Shown here: positions 52,111 through 60,719 of the stretch, one piece after another
Position numbering within the stretch: the first letter of the stretch is position 1
Layout of the letters: every line of letters starts with the position of its first letter
NCBI GenBank assembly: GCA_964465065.1
Contig: CAYXHZ010000004.1
Span: 43,746 to 107,745 of the forward strand
From: CAYMND01 sp964465065
GTDB lineage: Bacteria; Acidobacteriota; Aminicenantia; UBA2199
Length of the DNA stretch: 64,000 nucleotides
Direction: 5' to 3'
Translations under genes and position numbers: made by a program
Notes under the pieces: model-generated
Seen by the model: the letters and a program-made list of their open reading frames with translations, nothing else
What the model was told of the DNA's origin: nothing
The model's database searches: none

Positions 52111-53262
52111 TCAATTTACTACATAATACCCGGCAATTGCAAGTCCATTGACCGTTCCGTTTCCATTTAATATCAACCCCGCATCGACCAGGAAGGCGTT
52201 GACGCGAATACCGACCCCGAAACTGAGTGTCATGTAGGAATTCTTGCCAAGAATGTATTTACGGCTGATGTCCGTATTGAAACCCGCACGCAGAAAAGCG
52301 CTGTTTTGAAAAAAGCCTTTCTCTATCCCCAAAGAAACCGGTTGTCTTTTCTGTTCGAATCCCGGATAGATGGGCGTCTTGTTGATGTCGGCATCCACAT
52401 AAAATCCCCAATCCAGAACCGGACGAAACGAAAAAGAAGCTCGGTAGCGATGTTTCAGCTCAATGTTGATCCCTTTATCTTCGTCTTCGAGCAGAGACGG
52501 ATCGCCAATATTTTCCACTGTCAGTGAAACATCGAAAGTCTGTGCCACCTTCCAGGTCAGGCCGATATGGCAGACAATCTTGGTAAATTTCTCCTTACAG
52601 GAATCGACGGCACGATTTACATAATCATGGGTATCGAGGCCGATTTCAAAAAAAGAGTCGTTGATGGAATAATCGTTCACCCCGATCTTACCGGTCATGA
52701 AATGGGCGCCGAGGCCGAAAAAAACATTCTGACTGACCGGCATGGCGTAGGCCAGGCTGTACTGCGTGTATTTCAGCGCCACCGCATGGAACAGCGGTTC
52801 GCCACTATCCGCCGCGATAATGGAACCATCGACCAGTACCGGTGCCATGAAAGCCGATTCGGTGCGCGCGACGCCGACTCCGAAGTTTTTGATCAAAAAT
52901 CCGGGAATCTTGGCATCGAATCCGTATAAACCCGAGCCGGATTCAGACAATGCGTTCAGATGCTCCTGCCCCTCGCTCCCCAAAGGCAGTCCGGAGCCCT
53001 TTTGCCGCCAGGACTGGAGCAATCCGTCGAGATGCTCTTCCATTTTCAGAAGATCGCTGTACCGATTCTGGTAAGTCAGGCCGGTGACACTGAACTGAAA
53101 ATTGCTCAGCAAGGCGGGGTTACCGTACAAGGCGGTAAAGTCATAGGAAAAACTGAGTCCCCCCATCCCCAGTGCCAGGGCTCTGGGTGAAAAAAAATCG
53201 ATGACAGCGGAAAGGGGCGATACCAATGTTACCAAAAGTGTTATTACAATAACATATCTCAT
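52111..53262 (-). CDS. Outer-membrane beta-barrel-like protein, function unknown
   Basis: About 383 residues with signal peptide (MRYVIVITLLVTLVSPLSA) and many amphipathic beta strands; AxxLGMGGLSFSYDFTALYG then NPALL near the N-terminus resembles the PorV/TraF-type barrel start (RALALGGA and NPAgL). The C-terminus (GTVNGLAIAGYYVVN) would be the last strand. Probably an outer-membrane protein. The start at 53262 is chosen because the ATG at 53277 lies inside the predicted -10 box. It precedes pilB by 45 bases, so it might serve the pilus system, though nothing in the sequence proves this. Confidence 0.65.
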   Translation of the reverse strand: MRYVIVITLLVTLVSPLSAVIDFFSPRALALGMGGLSFSYDFTALYGNPALLSNFQFSVTGLTYQNRYSDLLKMEEHLDGLLQSWRQKGSGLPLGSEGQEHLNALSESGSGLYGFDAKIPGFLIKNFGVGVARTESAFMAPVLVDGSIIAADSGEPLFHAVALKYTQYSLAYAMPVSQNVFFGLGAHFMTGKIGVNDYSINDSFFEIGLDTHDYVNRAVDSCKEKFTKIVCHIGLTWKVAQTFDVSLTVENIGDPSLLEDEDKGINIELKHRYRASFSFRPVLDWGFYVDADINKTPIYPGFEQKRQPVSLGIEKGFFQNSAFLRAGFNTDISRKYILGKNSYMTLSFGVGIRVNAFLVDAGLILNGNGTVNGLAIAGYYVVN

Positions 53263-53272
53263 ATTCTTTCCA

Positions 53273-53302
53273 ATCATACTCTAACTTTTTTCGTAAAGTC
53301 AA
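53273..53302 (-). promoter_or_regulatory. Promoter overlapping the first ATG of the barrel protein gene
   Basis: Minus strand: TTGACT (53302-53297), 18-base spacer, TATGAT (53278-53273), ten bases before the ATG at 53262. The leader would be only three or four bases. Confidence 0.55.
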
Positions 53303-53315
53303 CAGATATTGGCAT

Positions 53316-53978
53316 TCACCGACCTTTTAATCTTTTTTCGACCGCCGCTCTGACAATGGTGTGCAACTGAGGTGAACGGTACAGCTGTCGGACGATTCCC
53401 AGCGGCAGAATCGGTATAACCATGAGCAAGGCACGTATTGGAGTCTGCGGGTCTCTGGCCAGCATCTCGGCCACCGACAAGTTGTTGATCCAGCGGGATT
53501 GCATGACAGCCTGATAGACTCCCGATCCCGGCCCTTTCTTGCGCAGCATATCCACGACGAGCTCCTCAGTGCACCTCGGGTTGTTCAGCATTGCAGCAAG
53601 TAATTGTGAATCGGTCATATTGCTGAACTGTCTGAGCAGGTTAGGCCCCATCTGCTTTAAAATACTGATCTGTTCTCCCTTTTGCATCTGCCGAAAACGC
53701 TCATTGAAAGCCATTTCGGCTTTTTGGCGTACAAACGGTGTCGTCCTGGGCCCCTGGGCGATTCTCAAAAGTTCCACAGAATACAACCTGTTCATAACCG
53801 ACAAGGCCTGATGCTGAGGGAACTCCGCTTTCTGAAGAAGTGCGGTCAGTAACCGTTTATCGGCGGGGTACTGCTCCAACAGCGCTTGGATCTCTTCCGG
53901 ATTCAGGATTCGCGAATCCATTTCCCGGATGAAATCGATCGTAACTCTTGAATAGGGTTTTGGAGAATCAGGTCTCAT
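53316..53978 (-). CDS. Helical repeat-like protein of unknown function
   Basis: A 220-residue cytoplasmic protein I do not recognise. It is mostly alpha-helical with repeat-like units of 30-40 residues (LLRQFSNMTDSQLLAAMLNN, ISxLSVAEMLARDPQTPIRA-like segment, IVRQLYRSPQLHTIVRAA), reminiscent of HEAT or leucine-rich-repeat-variant folds. The motif NNPRC-T near residue 130 and ARDPQTP near residue 183 have the look of DUF2336-like or LRV units (uncertain). Its first 11 bases overlap the end of ruvB, so it is translationally linked to the Holliday junction genes. Confidence 0.6.
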   Translation of the reverse strand: MRPDSPKPYSRVTIDFIREMDSRILNPEEIQALLEQYPADKRLLTALLQKAEFPQHQALSVMNRLYSVELLRIAQGPRTTPFVRQKAEMAFNERFRQMQKGEQISILKQMGPNLLRQFSNMTDSQLLAAMLNNPRCTEELVVDMLRKKGPGSGVYQAVMQSRWINNLSVAEMLARDPQTPIRALLMVIPILPLGIVRQLYRSPQLHTIVRAAVEKRLKGR

Positions 53979-55005
53979 CTGTCTTGAACAGGTGATTCTG
54001 AGCGAAGCGGCCTTGACTGTCGAGTTGAAAATGCTTCATGGCTTTCTCGGTTGCTACACGTCCCCGGGACGTGGTATGCATGTAGCCGCAACTGACCAGG
54101 TACGGCTCGTAAACGTCCTCGATTGTCGACCTTTCCTCCTGGATGGCCGTTGCCAGGGTGCTCAACCCGACCGGACCGCCAGCGAATGTAAAAATGATGG
54201 TCCTCAATATTTTCCGGTCGACATCGTCAAAACCGGCATGGTCGATTCCCAGTGCGCTGAAGGCTCTTTCGGCCAACTCGCCATCGATCAGTCCCTGGTT
54301 TTCAACCAGAGCGAAGTCCCGCAGTCTCCTGAGTAAGCGGTTGGCGATTCTGGGTGTGCCGCGGGAGCGGGAAGCGATCATTTTTTTGCTGTCATCGGTC
54401 AATGTCACCTTGACCAGTTTGGCGTTGCGCTCGATCAAACGACACAGTTCCTCGGCCGGATAGAAATCGAAGTGAAAAGAAATCCCAAAACGGTCCCGCA
54501 ACGGGGACGACAACAGCCCCGATTTGGTGGTGGCACCGATCAGGGTGAACGGCTGAATGTCGATGGCGATACTCTTGGCCCCAACCCCCTGCCCGACCAT
54601 AATGTCCAGTTTGAAATCCTCCATGGCTTTGTAAAGAATTTCTTCCAGAGAAGTTCGCAAACGGTGTATTTCATCTATGAACAGAACGTCATTGGCTTTC
54701 AAATCAGTCAGAATGGCGGTCAGATCTCCCTTTTTTTCGATAATGGGTCCCGATGTCTGATAAATGGATGTCCCCAGCTCCTGGGCGACGATATTGGCAA
54801 GCGTTGTCTTGCCCAAACCGGGCGGTCCGCTGAGGAGCACATGATCCAGGGGCTCGCCCCGTTTCATGGCGCTGGCCACATAGGTACGCAGATTCTTCAC
54901 GTGTTGGGGCTGGCCGATAAATTCGTCGATCCGATTCGGCCGTAACGCGTAATCCGTCGAATTCTCGGCCGCTTCAGGCTCTAAAAGGGTCTCGTAGGGT
55001 TTCAT
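53968..55005 (-). CDS. ruvB: Holliday junction branch migration ATPase RuvB
   Basis: A 345-residue AAA+ motor: RPNRIDEFIGQPQHVKNLR, Walker A GPPGLGKTTLANIVAQELG, Walker B VLFIDEIHRL, sensor 1 LIGATTKSGLLSSPLRDRFG, and the C-terminal winged helix ending near EPYLVSCGYMHTTSRGRVAT. It drives branch migration on the RuvA core. The ATG overlaps the ruvA stop (ATGA). Confidence 0.97.
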   Translation of the reverse strand: MKPYETLLEPEAAENSTDYALRPNRIDEFIGQPQHVKNLRTYVASAMKRGEPLDHVLLSGPPGLGKTTLANIVAQELGTSIYQTSGPIIEKKGDLTAILTDLKANDVLFIDEIHRLRTSLEEILYKAMEDFKLDIMVGQGVGAKSIAIDIQPFTLIGATTKSGLLSSPLRDRFGISFHFDFYPAEELCRLIERNAKLVKVTLTDDSKKMIASRSRGTPRIANRLLRRLRDFALVENQGLIDGELAERAFSALGIDHAGFDDVDRKILRTIIFTFAGGPVGLSTLATAIQEERSTIEDVYEPYLVSCGYMHTTSRGRVATEKAMKHFQLDSQGRFAQNHLFKTDET

Positions 55006-55586
55006 CGCTTGCTGACCTCTTTGAGAGCCTGCTTGAACATCGGCTCAAAGGATTTCTGCTCCGACGAACTCAGCAATTTCAAGACAATCTCTTTCGACTT
55101 TTTCTCGTGAAAGCCCAGGTTGACCAGTGCCGAAATCAGTTCCTCGCCCAGGGCGGGGATATTGGCATCTTCTTCCTTCTTCAAAATTTCCAAGCCGCCC
55201 GACAGTTCCAGAATCATCCGCTGAGCTGTTTTCTTGCCGATCCCCGGAATGGCGGAAATGCGTTGATCGTCGTGAACCATGAAAATATGGGTAATCTCTT
55301 CTATGGAATATGCCGATAAAACCGCCAACGCAGTTTTTCCTCCGACCCCGGATACAGTCAGCAGTTTCCGGAACACTTCTAGTTCTTTCTCGCTCAAAAA
55401 ACCGTACAGATGCGCCTCGTCTTCGCGGATTCGGTATGCGGTGAACAAAGACATGGATTGACCGACGTTCAATTTCGGGTAGTAGGAAACCGGAACCCAG
55501 ATCCGGTATGCCAACCCGCCAGCGGTTTTTAGCAACAGGCTGCCAGGTTTTTTGGAGATACATTCACCGAAAACCGCTTCGATCAT
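55002..55586 (-). CDS. ruvA: Holliday junction DNA helicase subunit RuvA
   Basis: A 194-residue protein with the OB-fold N-terminus (MIEAVFGECISKKPGSLLL), helix-hairpin-helix motifs (LLTVSGVGGKTALAVLS; AIPGIGKKTAQRMILEL) and the C-terminal RuvB-binding domain (ALVNLGFHEKKSKEIVLKLL). The start at 55586 overlaps the ruvC stop (ATGA); an eight-codon extension upstream lies inside ruvC and is rejected. Confidence 0.97.
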   Translation of the reverse strand: MIEAVFGECISKKPGSLLLKTAGGLAYRIWVPVSYYPKLNVGQSMSLFTAYRIREDEAHLYGFLSEKELEVFRKLLTVSGVGGKTALAVLSAYSIEEITHIFMVHDDQRISAIPGIGKKTAQRMILELSGGLEILKKEEDANIPALGEELISALVNLGFHEKKSKEIVLKLLSSSEQKSFEPMFKQALKEVSKR

Positions 55587-56053
55587 GTTCGTTCCTTGAG
55601 GTAATGGCAATAGGCGATGGCCAAAGCGTCGCTTTCATCATCGGATAAGGCCGCTATTTTTGAACCGAGCAGGATGGTCAGCCCTTTGCGGAGTTGCTCT
55701 TTTTCGGCGTTGCCGTACCCGGTGACCGCCAGCTTGACGGTACGTGGACTATAGGAATAAAACGGGATGCGCCGCTGGAGCAGCAGGGTCATCAACATGC
55801 CCCTGATCTTGGCCAGGACTTCGACGGTTTTCACGTTTTTACTAAGGAAACCTTCCTCGATGGCGGCCGCATCGACATGGTGCGTATCAAGAAACGATTC
55901 CAAGCGGGTGATCAATGAAGCCATCCGGGACGTCAGATCTCCTGATTCGGGGCTGATCCGTTCCGCGGTCAAAAAAAGCGCTTTACCCTGGCTGATTTCC
56001 AACAGTGACAGCCCCAAATGCTGAGACCCGGGGTCGATCCCAAGTATCGTCAT
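55583..56053 (-). CDS. ruvC: Holliday junction resolvase RuvC
   Basis: A 156-residue RNase H-fold endonuclease: ILGIDPGSQHLGLSLLE (first catalytic Asp), AIEEGFLSKNVKTVEVLAK (Glu), YSPRTVKLAVTGYGNAEKEQ and the final acidic pair in DDESDALAIAYCHYL. Cuts four-way junctions in the RuvABC complex. It lies between yebC and ruvA, a classic order. Confidence 0.96.
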   Translation of the reverse strand: MTILGIDPGSQHLGLSLLEISQGKALFLTAERISPESGDLTSRMASLITRLESFLDTHHVDAAAIEEGFLSKNVKTVEVLAKIRGMLMTLLLQRRIPFYSYSPRTVKLAVTGYGNAEKEQLRKGLTILLGSKIAALSDDESDALAIAYCHYLKERT

Positions 56054-56066
56054 CGCCTATCGGTGG

Positions 56067-56816
56067 TCAGTCGGCCTCTGAGTCTTGCGTGTCTTCGTCG
56101 ATATCGGCATTCGACCAGACATATTGGCTGTCGTCCAATTCTTCCAGCTTTTCGAGCAGTTTCAATGTCTGTTCGGCTTGTTTGCCTTCCAGATGGATCG
56201 TATTGTTCGGAATCATCGAAACCTCGGAAGAAAAAGACTCCACGCCGGCCGCCTTGATGGTGTCATTGACTTTGATGAGATCGTCCGGAGCGGTGATGAC
56301 CTCGTAGCTGTCCTCTTCGGTTCTGATATCCTCCGCGCCGGCTTCCAGGGCCATTTCGATCAGGGAATCTTCGGCAATGGCATCCTTTTCGATCAGAATC
56401 AGGCCTTTGCGGGAAAACATCCAGCCTACGCTGCCCGATTCGCCCAGATTCCCGTTGTACTTGCTGAATGTGTGGCGGATTTCAGAAACCGTGCGATTCT
56501 TGTTGTCGCTCAAAGTTTCGACAATGATGGCCACACCACCGGGTCCGTAGCCTTCGTAACGGTTTTCTTCGTAATTAACGCCTTCGAGTTCTCCGGTGCC
56601 CCGCATGATGGCTTTTTTAATATTATCGGCCGGCATGTTGACCGTTTTTGCGCCATCGATAGCATGGCGCAATCGGGCATTGCTTTCCGGATCACCGCCA
56701 CCCATGCGCGCCGCAATGGTGATTTCCTTGATGAAGCGAGTGAACATTTTTCCTCGCTTGGCATCAATGGCCGCCTTCTTGTGTTTAATTGAATGCCATT
56801 TTGAATGTCCGCTCAT
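56067..56816 (-). CDS. yebC: YebC/PmpR family protein
   Basis: A 249-residue protein with the invariant start MSGHSKWHSIKHKKAAIDAK and motifs RGKMFTRFIKEITIAARMGG, EGYGPGGVAIIVETLSDNKN and SVGWMFSRKG. It belongs to a family first seen as a transcription regulator; some members assist ribosomes stalled at proline stretches. AAGGAG lies seven bases before the ATG. First gene of the yebC-ruvC-ruvA-ruvB run, with its own promoter. Confidence 0.96.
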   Translation of the reverse strand: MSGHSKWHSIKHKKAAIDAKRGKMFTRFIKEITIAARMGGGDPESNARLRHAIDGAKTVNMPADNIKKAIMRGTGELEGVNYEENRYEGYGPGGVAIIVETLSDNKNRTVSEIRHTFSKYNGNLGESGSVGWMFSRKGLILIEKDAIAEDSLIEMALEAGAEDIRTEEDSYEVITAPDDLIKVNDTIKAAGVESFSSEVSMIPNNTIHLEGKQAEQTLKLLEKLEELDDSQYVWSNADIDEDTQDSEAD

Positions 56817-56847
56817 ATCCAGTCTCCTTATAATTCAAGCGCTTATC

Positions 56848-56877
56848 ATTATAGATAATCTTTCAATACGTTGTAAA
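56848..56877 (-). promoter_or_regulatory. Promoter of yebC-ruvCAB
   Basis: Minus strand: TTTACA (56877-56872), 18-base spacer, TATAAT (56853-56848), partly inside the 3' end of thiC. Confidence 0.6.
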
Positions 56878-58123
56878 CACACAATTCACCGCACATCGAA
56901 CAGGCATTGCTCTGGCTGTGGCGTTTACTGCGTACCTCGCGAAAACGAACCGGATCGATACACAGACGTTCCTGCTCGTTCCAATCGAGATTTTTCCGGG
57001 CCTGAGCCATTTTTCGATCCCATTCGAGAGCACCGGGAACTCCTTTGGCGATATCGGCGACGTGGGCGGCGATTCTGGAGGCAATGATTCCGTCTTTGAC
57101 ATCCTGCACTCCCGGGAGACCGAGATGCTCGGTCGGTGTGACGTAGCACAGGAAGTCGGCTCCGGCAGAGGCGGCGATCGCCCCGCCCATTGCCGCCGTG
57201 ATATGGTCATAGCCTGGAGCGATGTCGGTAAGAATCGGCCCCAGAACATAGAAAGGCGCACCATGACAAACCACTTTCTGTAATTTGATGTTGATATCGA
57301 CCTGATTGATCGGTAAATGTCCCGGGCCTTCTACCATGACCTGGACCCCTGCCTGATGAGACCTCATGACCAATTCACCCAAAGTCAGCAGTTCATCCAG
57401 TTGCCCCCAGTCCGTCCCATCCACCAGGGCTCCGGGGCGGAGGCCATCCCCCAGAGATAAAGTCACGTCGTATGCTCTGGCAATTTCCAGGATCTGATCG
57501 AAGTATTCGTAGAACGGGTTTTCCGCTTGGTTGTGCAGCATCCATCCGGTAGTCAAGGAACCGCCACGGGAAACAATCCCGGCCACGCGTTTCTGCCGGA
57601 TGATTTTGTCGACAGCCCGCCGGGTCAGACCGCAGTGAATCGTCATGTAATCAACGCCGTCTTCGGCCTGCATGCGGATGGTGTCCAGCATGGCCTGCGG
57701 CGTCATCTCGACAAAAGTCGATCCCTGCCGGACCTGATCCTTGACCATCTGGTATACCGGAACATTGCCGAACGGTATGGAACTGGCCGCCAGGAGCTGA
57801 CGACGTATTTCGTTGATGTCACCGCCGGTACTGAGGTCCATGACGGTATCGGCCTTGAACTCGATCACCATGGCCAGCTTTTTAAGTTCATCCTGGAGAC
57901 TCGAGAAATCCGATGATGTCCCGATATTGGCGTTGATCTTGGTTCTGAGCCCCGTGCCGATGCCAATCGGAATATTTTGCCGGTGGTTTGGATTGGCCGG
58001 GATGACGATGCGACCTTCGGCGAGTCCTGAACGGATCAGTTCGGCTTGTACATTCTCAGTTTTTGCAACGTGAAGCATCTGGGGAGTCAGCTCCCCATTT
58101 CTGGCGAATTCCAGCTGGGTCAT
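56849..58123 (-). CDS. thiC: Phosphomethylpyrimidine synthase ThiC
   Basis: About 424 residues; a radical SAM enzyme that converts AIR to the HMP-P part of thiamin. Motifs: MTQLEFARNGELTPQM, VMDLSTGGDI, MTIHCGLTRRAVD, SRGGSLTTGWMLHNQ, EGPGHLPINQVDIN and the C-terminal iron-sulfur cluster motif SNACSMCGELC (CxxCxxxxC with the later Cys). The length (about 430) is the short bacterial/archaeal form rather than the 600-residue form. The start at 58123 is chosen with GAGG five bases upstream. No other thi gene lies nearby. Confidence 0.95.
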   Translation of the reverse strand: MTQLEFARNGELTPQMLHVAKTENVQAELIRSGLAEGRIVIPANPNHRQNIPIGIGTGLRTKINANIGTSSDFSSLQDELKKLAMVIEFKADTVMDLSTGGDINEIRRQLLAASSIPFGNVPVYQMVKDQVRQGSTFVEMTPQAMLDTIRMQAEDGVDYMTIHCGLTRRAVDKIIRQKRVAGIVSRGGSLTTGWMLHNQAENPFYEYFDQILEIARAYDVTLSLGDGLRPGALVDGTDWGQLDELLTLGELVMRSHQAGVQVMVEGPGHLPINQVDINIKLQKVVCHGAPFYVLGPILTDIAPGYDHITAAMGGAIAASAGADFLCYVTPTEHLGLPGVQDVKDGIIASRIAAHVADIAKGVPGALEWDRKMAQARKNLDWNEQERLCIDPVRFREVRSKRHSQSNACSMCGELCVYNVLKDYL

Positions 58124-58183
58124 CATAACCTCATGCCGCACATACTATCCTAATTGTCGCTTCAAATCAAGGGTACAACCCCG

Positions 58184-58221
58184 ATCAGACAGCAAAATAA
58201 CGGCTTGCCATACCGTCTGAT
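58184..58221 (-). promoter_or_regulatory. Inverted repeat in the thiC leader
   Basis: Seven-base arms ATCAGAC (58184-58190) and GTCTGAT (58215-58221) enclose a smaller ACGG/CCGT pairing, 60-100 bases before thiC. The CTGAGA and TGAACCTGATC boxes of a TPP riboswitch are absent, so this may be another control element or a chance hairpin. Confidence 0.3.
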
Positions 58222-58285
58222 TCTGCAGACATGTCGCCTCGTCATCCTTGAAAGCCGATTACGGCTGTGTTAATATCAGCACGTT

Positions 58286-58370
58286 GCCGGGGTGGCGGAA
58301 TTGGCAGACGCAAGAGACTTAAAATCTCTCGCCCCTCGCGGGCGTACGGGTTCGATTCCCGTCCCCGGCA
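58286..58370 (+). tRNA. tRNA-Leu (anticodon TAA)
   Basis: 85 bases with acceptor stem GCCGGGG paired to CCCCGGC, anticodon stem AGAGA/TCTCT around loop CTTAAAA (anticodon TAA), a long variable arm (class II, CGCCC/GGGCG) and T arm ACGGG-TTCGATT-CCCGT. CCA is not encoded. Confidence 0.97.
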
Positions 58371-58472
58371 TTTCAGTACGCCCCATGTTTTAACAGTATA
58401 TCGGGGTACCGTTAATCGGCTACCCGAGCGGAGTGCACGCTTTTGTTCAAATCATTCATGTATATTCACCCG

Positions 58473-59048
58473 ATGATCTATGAAATCGGAATCCAGTTTC
58501 TGTACTGGGGCGGCTTGAAGAATCTGCGGACGATGGTCGACGAAAAACGAACCGTTTTTGAGCCTGCCTGCGGCTACGGCCGCATCCGCAAGTACCTGCC
58601 CGCCAGCTGCGCTTACCGGGGTGTGGACCTGAACGAAAAGTTCGTCGCCTACGCACAGAAGAAAGACCTCGACATCAAAATTGGCGATATCTTCGATGAA
58701 TCGCTGTACCGTGACAATGACATTGTCCTCCTCTGCGACATTTTGCATCATCTCGACGATGCCAAGATGAAAAAACTGCTCGATCTGGCGCTGCGCCACA
58801 GTCGTGAAAAGGTTCTGATCGTCGAACCGGCTTTCGTCAGTATGGCCTCAGCCAACCGTCCGTTTTCCCGCCTGCTGGCAAGATTGTTCTCGGCGGCGGA
58901 TGCAGACGGAATCAACGACATCGGCAAATGGCTTTCCCAGGAAGAATACCAACAGCTCTTTTCATATATACGCAACAACCCGGCCGTTCGTAAATTGACC
59001 GTTCACAAACACCATTTTCATTATTTCGTGGAAGTGTTGTGCCAATGA
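58473..59048 (+). CDS. Class I SAM-dependent methyltransferase
   Basis: About 191 residues with a Rossmann methyltransferase core: motif I VFEPACGYGRIRKYL, acidic residue in YRGVDLNEKF, motif II-like IVLLCDILHHLDDAKMK and VLIVEPAF. The substrate is unknown. The start is uncertain: ATG at 58473 is favoured because a TATATT lies six bases before it, but 58458 is possible. The stop overlaps the start of the YciB/Nudix gene (ATGA), so the two proteins probably work in one pathway, perhaps on a lipid or isoprenoid substrate at the membrane (inference). Confidence 0.78.
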   Translation: MIYEIGIQFLYWGGLKNLRTMVDEKRTVFEPACGYGRIRKYLPASCAYRGVDLNEKFVAYAQKKDLDIKIGDIFDESLYRDNDIVLLCDILHHLDDAKMKKLLDLALRHSREKVLIVEPAFVSMASANRPFSRLLARLFSAADADGINDIGKWLSQEEYQQLFSYIRNNPAVRKLTVHKHHFHYFVEVLCQ

Positions 59049-60157
59049 GACGGATCGACCTCATCAAGACCCTGATACCCGGTTTTTTGCCCATATTGAT
59101 CTACATATTCGCCGACGCCTTTTTCGGAGAAAAAACGGGTTTGCTGATCGCGGTGCTGTTCGGTATGTCCGAACTGCTCTTCGGCTACATCAAAGACAAA
59201 CGCGTCGATTCCTTTGTCGTCGTCGATATTGCCCTGATCGTTGGCATGGGGCTGTTATCCATCCTGCTCGACACGCCTCTCTTTTTCAAGCTGAAACCGG
59301 CCGTCATCGAATCCCTTCTGATCGCCTTTCTTGGCTACGCCATGTTTTCATCCAAGGACGTTTTGACTCAGATGCTGAGCCGCTACAGCGGAAACGCAAT
59401 GACTTTGCCAGGCAGACAGCAGCTGCGCAAACTCGTCATGCCCCTGATCGTCATCCTGTCCATTCATGTAGTCCTGACGATCGTTGCCGCTGTCTGGTTC
59501 AGCAAGGAAATTTGGGCCTTCGTGAGCGGCGGTCTGTTTTACATTTTTTTGGTTGCGTACATGCTGGTCCGGATCGTCATGCAAAAAAAACTCTTTTCCT
59601 TCTGGAAAAAGAAATACGCCGACGATGAATGGTTCGATGTGCTGGACGAAAACGGCCGCATCCTGTACCAGGCTCCGCGGACTGTTTGCCACCAGGACAA
59701 GGATCGACTCCATGCGGTGGTTCACCTGCATGTCTTCGATCTTGGCAACCGTCTGTATCTGCAGAAAAGACGGGCCGATAAACTGATCCAGCCCGACAAA
59801 TGGGACAGCGCAGTCGGTGGGCACGTTCACAGCGGAGAAACCATCAGTGCCGCTTTGCTGCGGGAAAGTCTGGAAGAAATCTGTCTCGATCTGCAAGAGC
59901 TGAAAGTGTTTCCACTGGCACGGTACATCTGGCGCAGCGAACGGGAATCCGAATTGGTCTTCACCTTCTACTGCCAGACCCAGACCAAACCGAATCCCAA
60001 CCTGCAGGAAATTCAGGAAGGACGTTTCTGGAGCGCCAAGCAGATCCGGGAGAAAATGAAACAGGCTTTATTCAGCGAGAACTTCGAATACGAATTCAAT
60101 CAGTTTCTGCAACCCTTATTTGACCGGGCTACTCCACATCGATCACGCACTCAGTGA
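59045..60157 (+). CDS. Fusion of YciB/IspZ-like membrane domain with Nudix hydrolase
   Basis: About 370 residues. Residues 1-190 contain five to six membrane helices and resemble the intracellular septation protein A family (FLPILIYIFADAFFG; FFKLKPAVIESLLIAF). Residues 200-365 are a Nudix domain related to IPP-isomerase-like enzymes (HLHVFDLGNRLYLQKRRADK; Nudix box GGHVHSGETISAALLRESLEE, here split as GGHVHSGETISAALL and RESLEEICLDL). The box keeps the metal-binding Glu residues but ends ICL where the consensus has a Gly. Substrate unknown; a membrane-bound diphosphate is plausible. The start overlaps the methyltransferase stop; the 3' end overlaps the convergent gene by 29 bases. Confidence 0.8.
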   Translation: MRRIDLIKTLIPGFLPILIYIFADAFFGEKTGLLIAVLFGMSELLFGYIKDKRVDSFVVVDIALIVGMGLLSILLDTPLFFKLKPAVIESLLIAFLGYAMFSSKDVLTQMLSRYSGNAMTLPGRQQLRKLVMPLIVILSIHVVLTIVAAVWFSKEIWAFVSGGLFYIFLVAYMLVRIVMQKKLFSFWKKKYADDEWFDVLDENGRILYQAPRTVCHQDKDRLHAVVHLHVFDLGNRLYLQKRRADKLIQPDKWDSAVGGHVHSGETISAALLRESLEEICLDLQELKVFPLARYIWRSERESELVFTFYCQTQTKPNPNLQEIQEGRFWSAKQIREKMKQALFSENFEYEFNQFLQPLFDRATPHRSRTQ

Positions 60158-60662
60158 GAAAGTCGTCAGACAAACTGATTCCCAAAGCGGACATGCTGAT
60201 CTTGTTCACATGCTTTTCCAGTGCGCTGTCGTTGAGTGAAATGGTCAGCAGGATTCCCTGCAGGGTATCCTTGGCTCGGTTGCTGATCACCGGAATCCCC
60301 TGAGATGCCAATTTCTGAGCAATAAATTTGACCGTGCTCTCGGTCAGAATCAATTCATCGGTAATGATCAGGGTGACGGAATTGTCAAGATTTTTAATGT
60401 TGGAGATTTTGGTGGCGATTTCACTCTTGTTGGAAACGGTATTCACCGAATATTTTACCTTGGTTATCAATTGAGCGCTTTGCGCTTCCTTGATCAGTCG
60501 CTCTTTCTGCATCTGATGAACCAGAATTGCAATCACACCGGTCTCCGGCAAGGCCTTTTTGATGATAAATCCCATTTGCGTGACGGTTTGTGCGCCGAGA
60601 GTGGATGAAAACGCCAACAGCAAACCAGTGAATGTAGCGACTATCCAAGTTTTTTTTGCCAT
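60129..60662 (-). CDS. Small secreted protein, YfiR-like, function unknown
   Basis: A 177-residue protein with signal peptide (AFSSTLGAQ). The mature part has an alternating alpha/beta pattern (TGVIAILVHQMQKE, NLDNSVTLIITDELI, KLASQGIPVISNRAKD, GILLTISLNDSALEKHVNKI) that resembles YfiR/DUF4154 periplasmic domains or a half of a binding protein. The identification is tentative. GGAGG lies seven bases before the ATG. No partner gene such as a YfiN cyclase is adjacent. Confidence 0.6.
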   Translation of the reverse strand: MAKKTWIVATFTGLLLAFSSTLGAQTVTQMGFIIKKALPETGVIAILVHQMQKERLIKEAQSAQLITKVKYSVNTVSNKSEIATKISNIKNLDNSVTLIITDELILTESTVKFIAQKLASQGIPVISNRAKDTLQGILLTISLNDSALEKHVNKISMSALGISLSDDFLTECVIDVE

Positions 60663-60681
60663 CAGTTAACCTCCATTTCCT

Positions 60682-60710
60682 TTATTAACAAAAGAGCAAT
60701 CCCATGTCAA
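60682..60710 (-). promoter_or_regulatory. Candidate promoter of the YfiR-like gene
   Basis: Minus strand: TTGACA (60710-60705), 17-base spacer, TAATAA (60687-60682). The perfect -35 lies ten bases past a hairpin that follows the LysE gene. Confidence 0.45.
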
Positions 60711-60719
60711 CACAATTCA

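Noticed and set aside
58142..58285. TPP riboswitch before thiC
   Set aside because: The two conserved pyrophosphate- and pyrimidine-binding boxes are absent on the minus strand.
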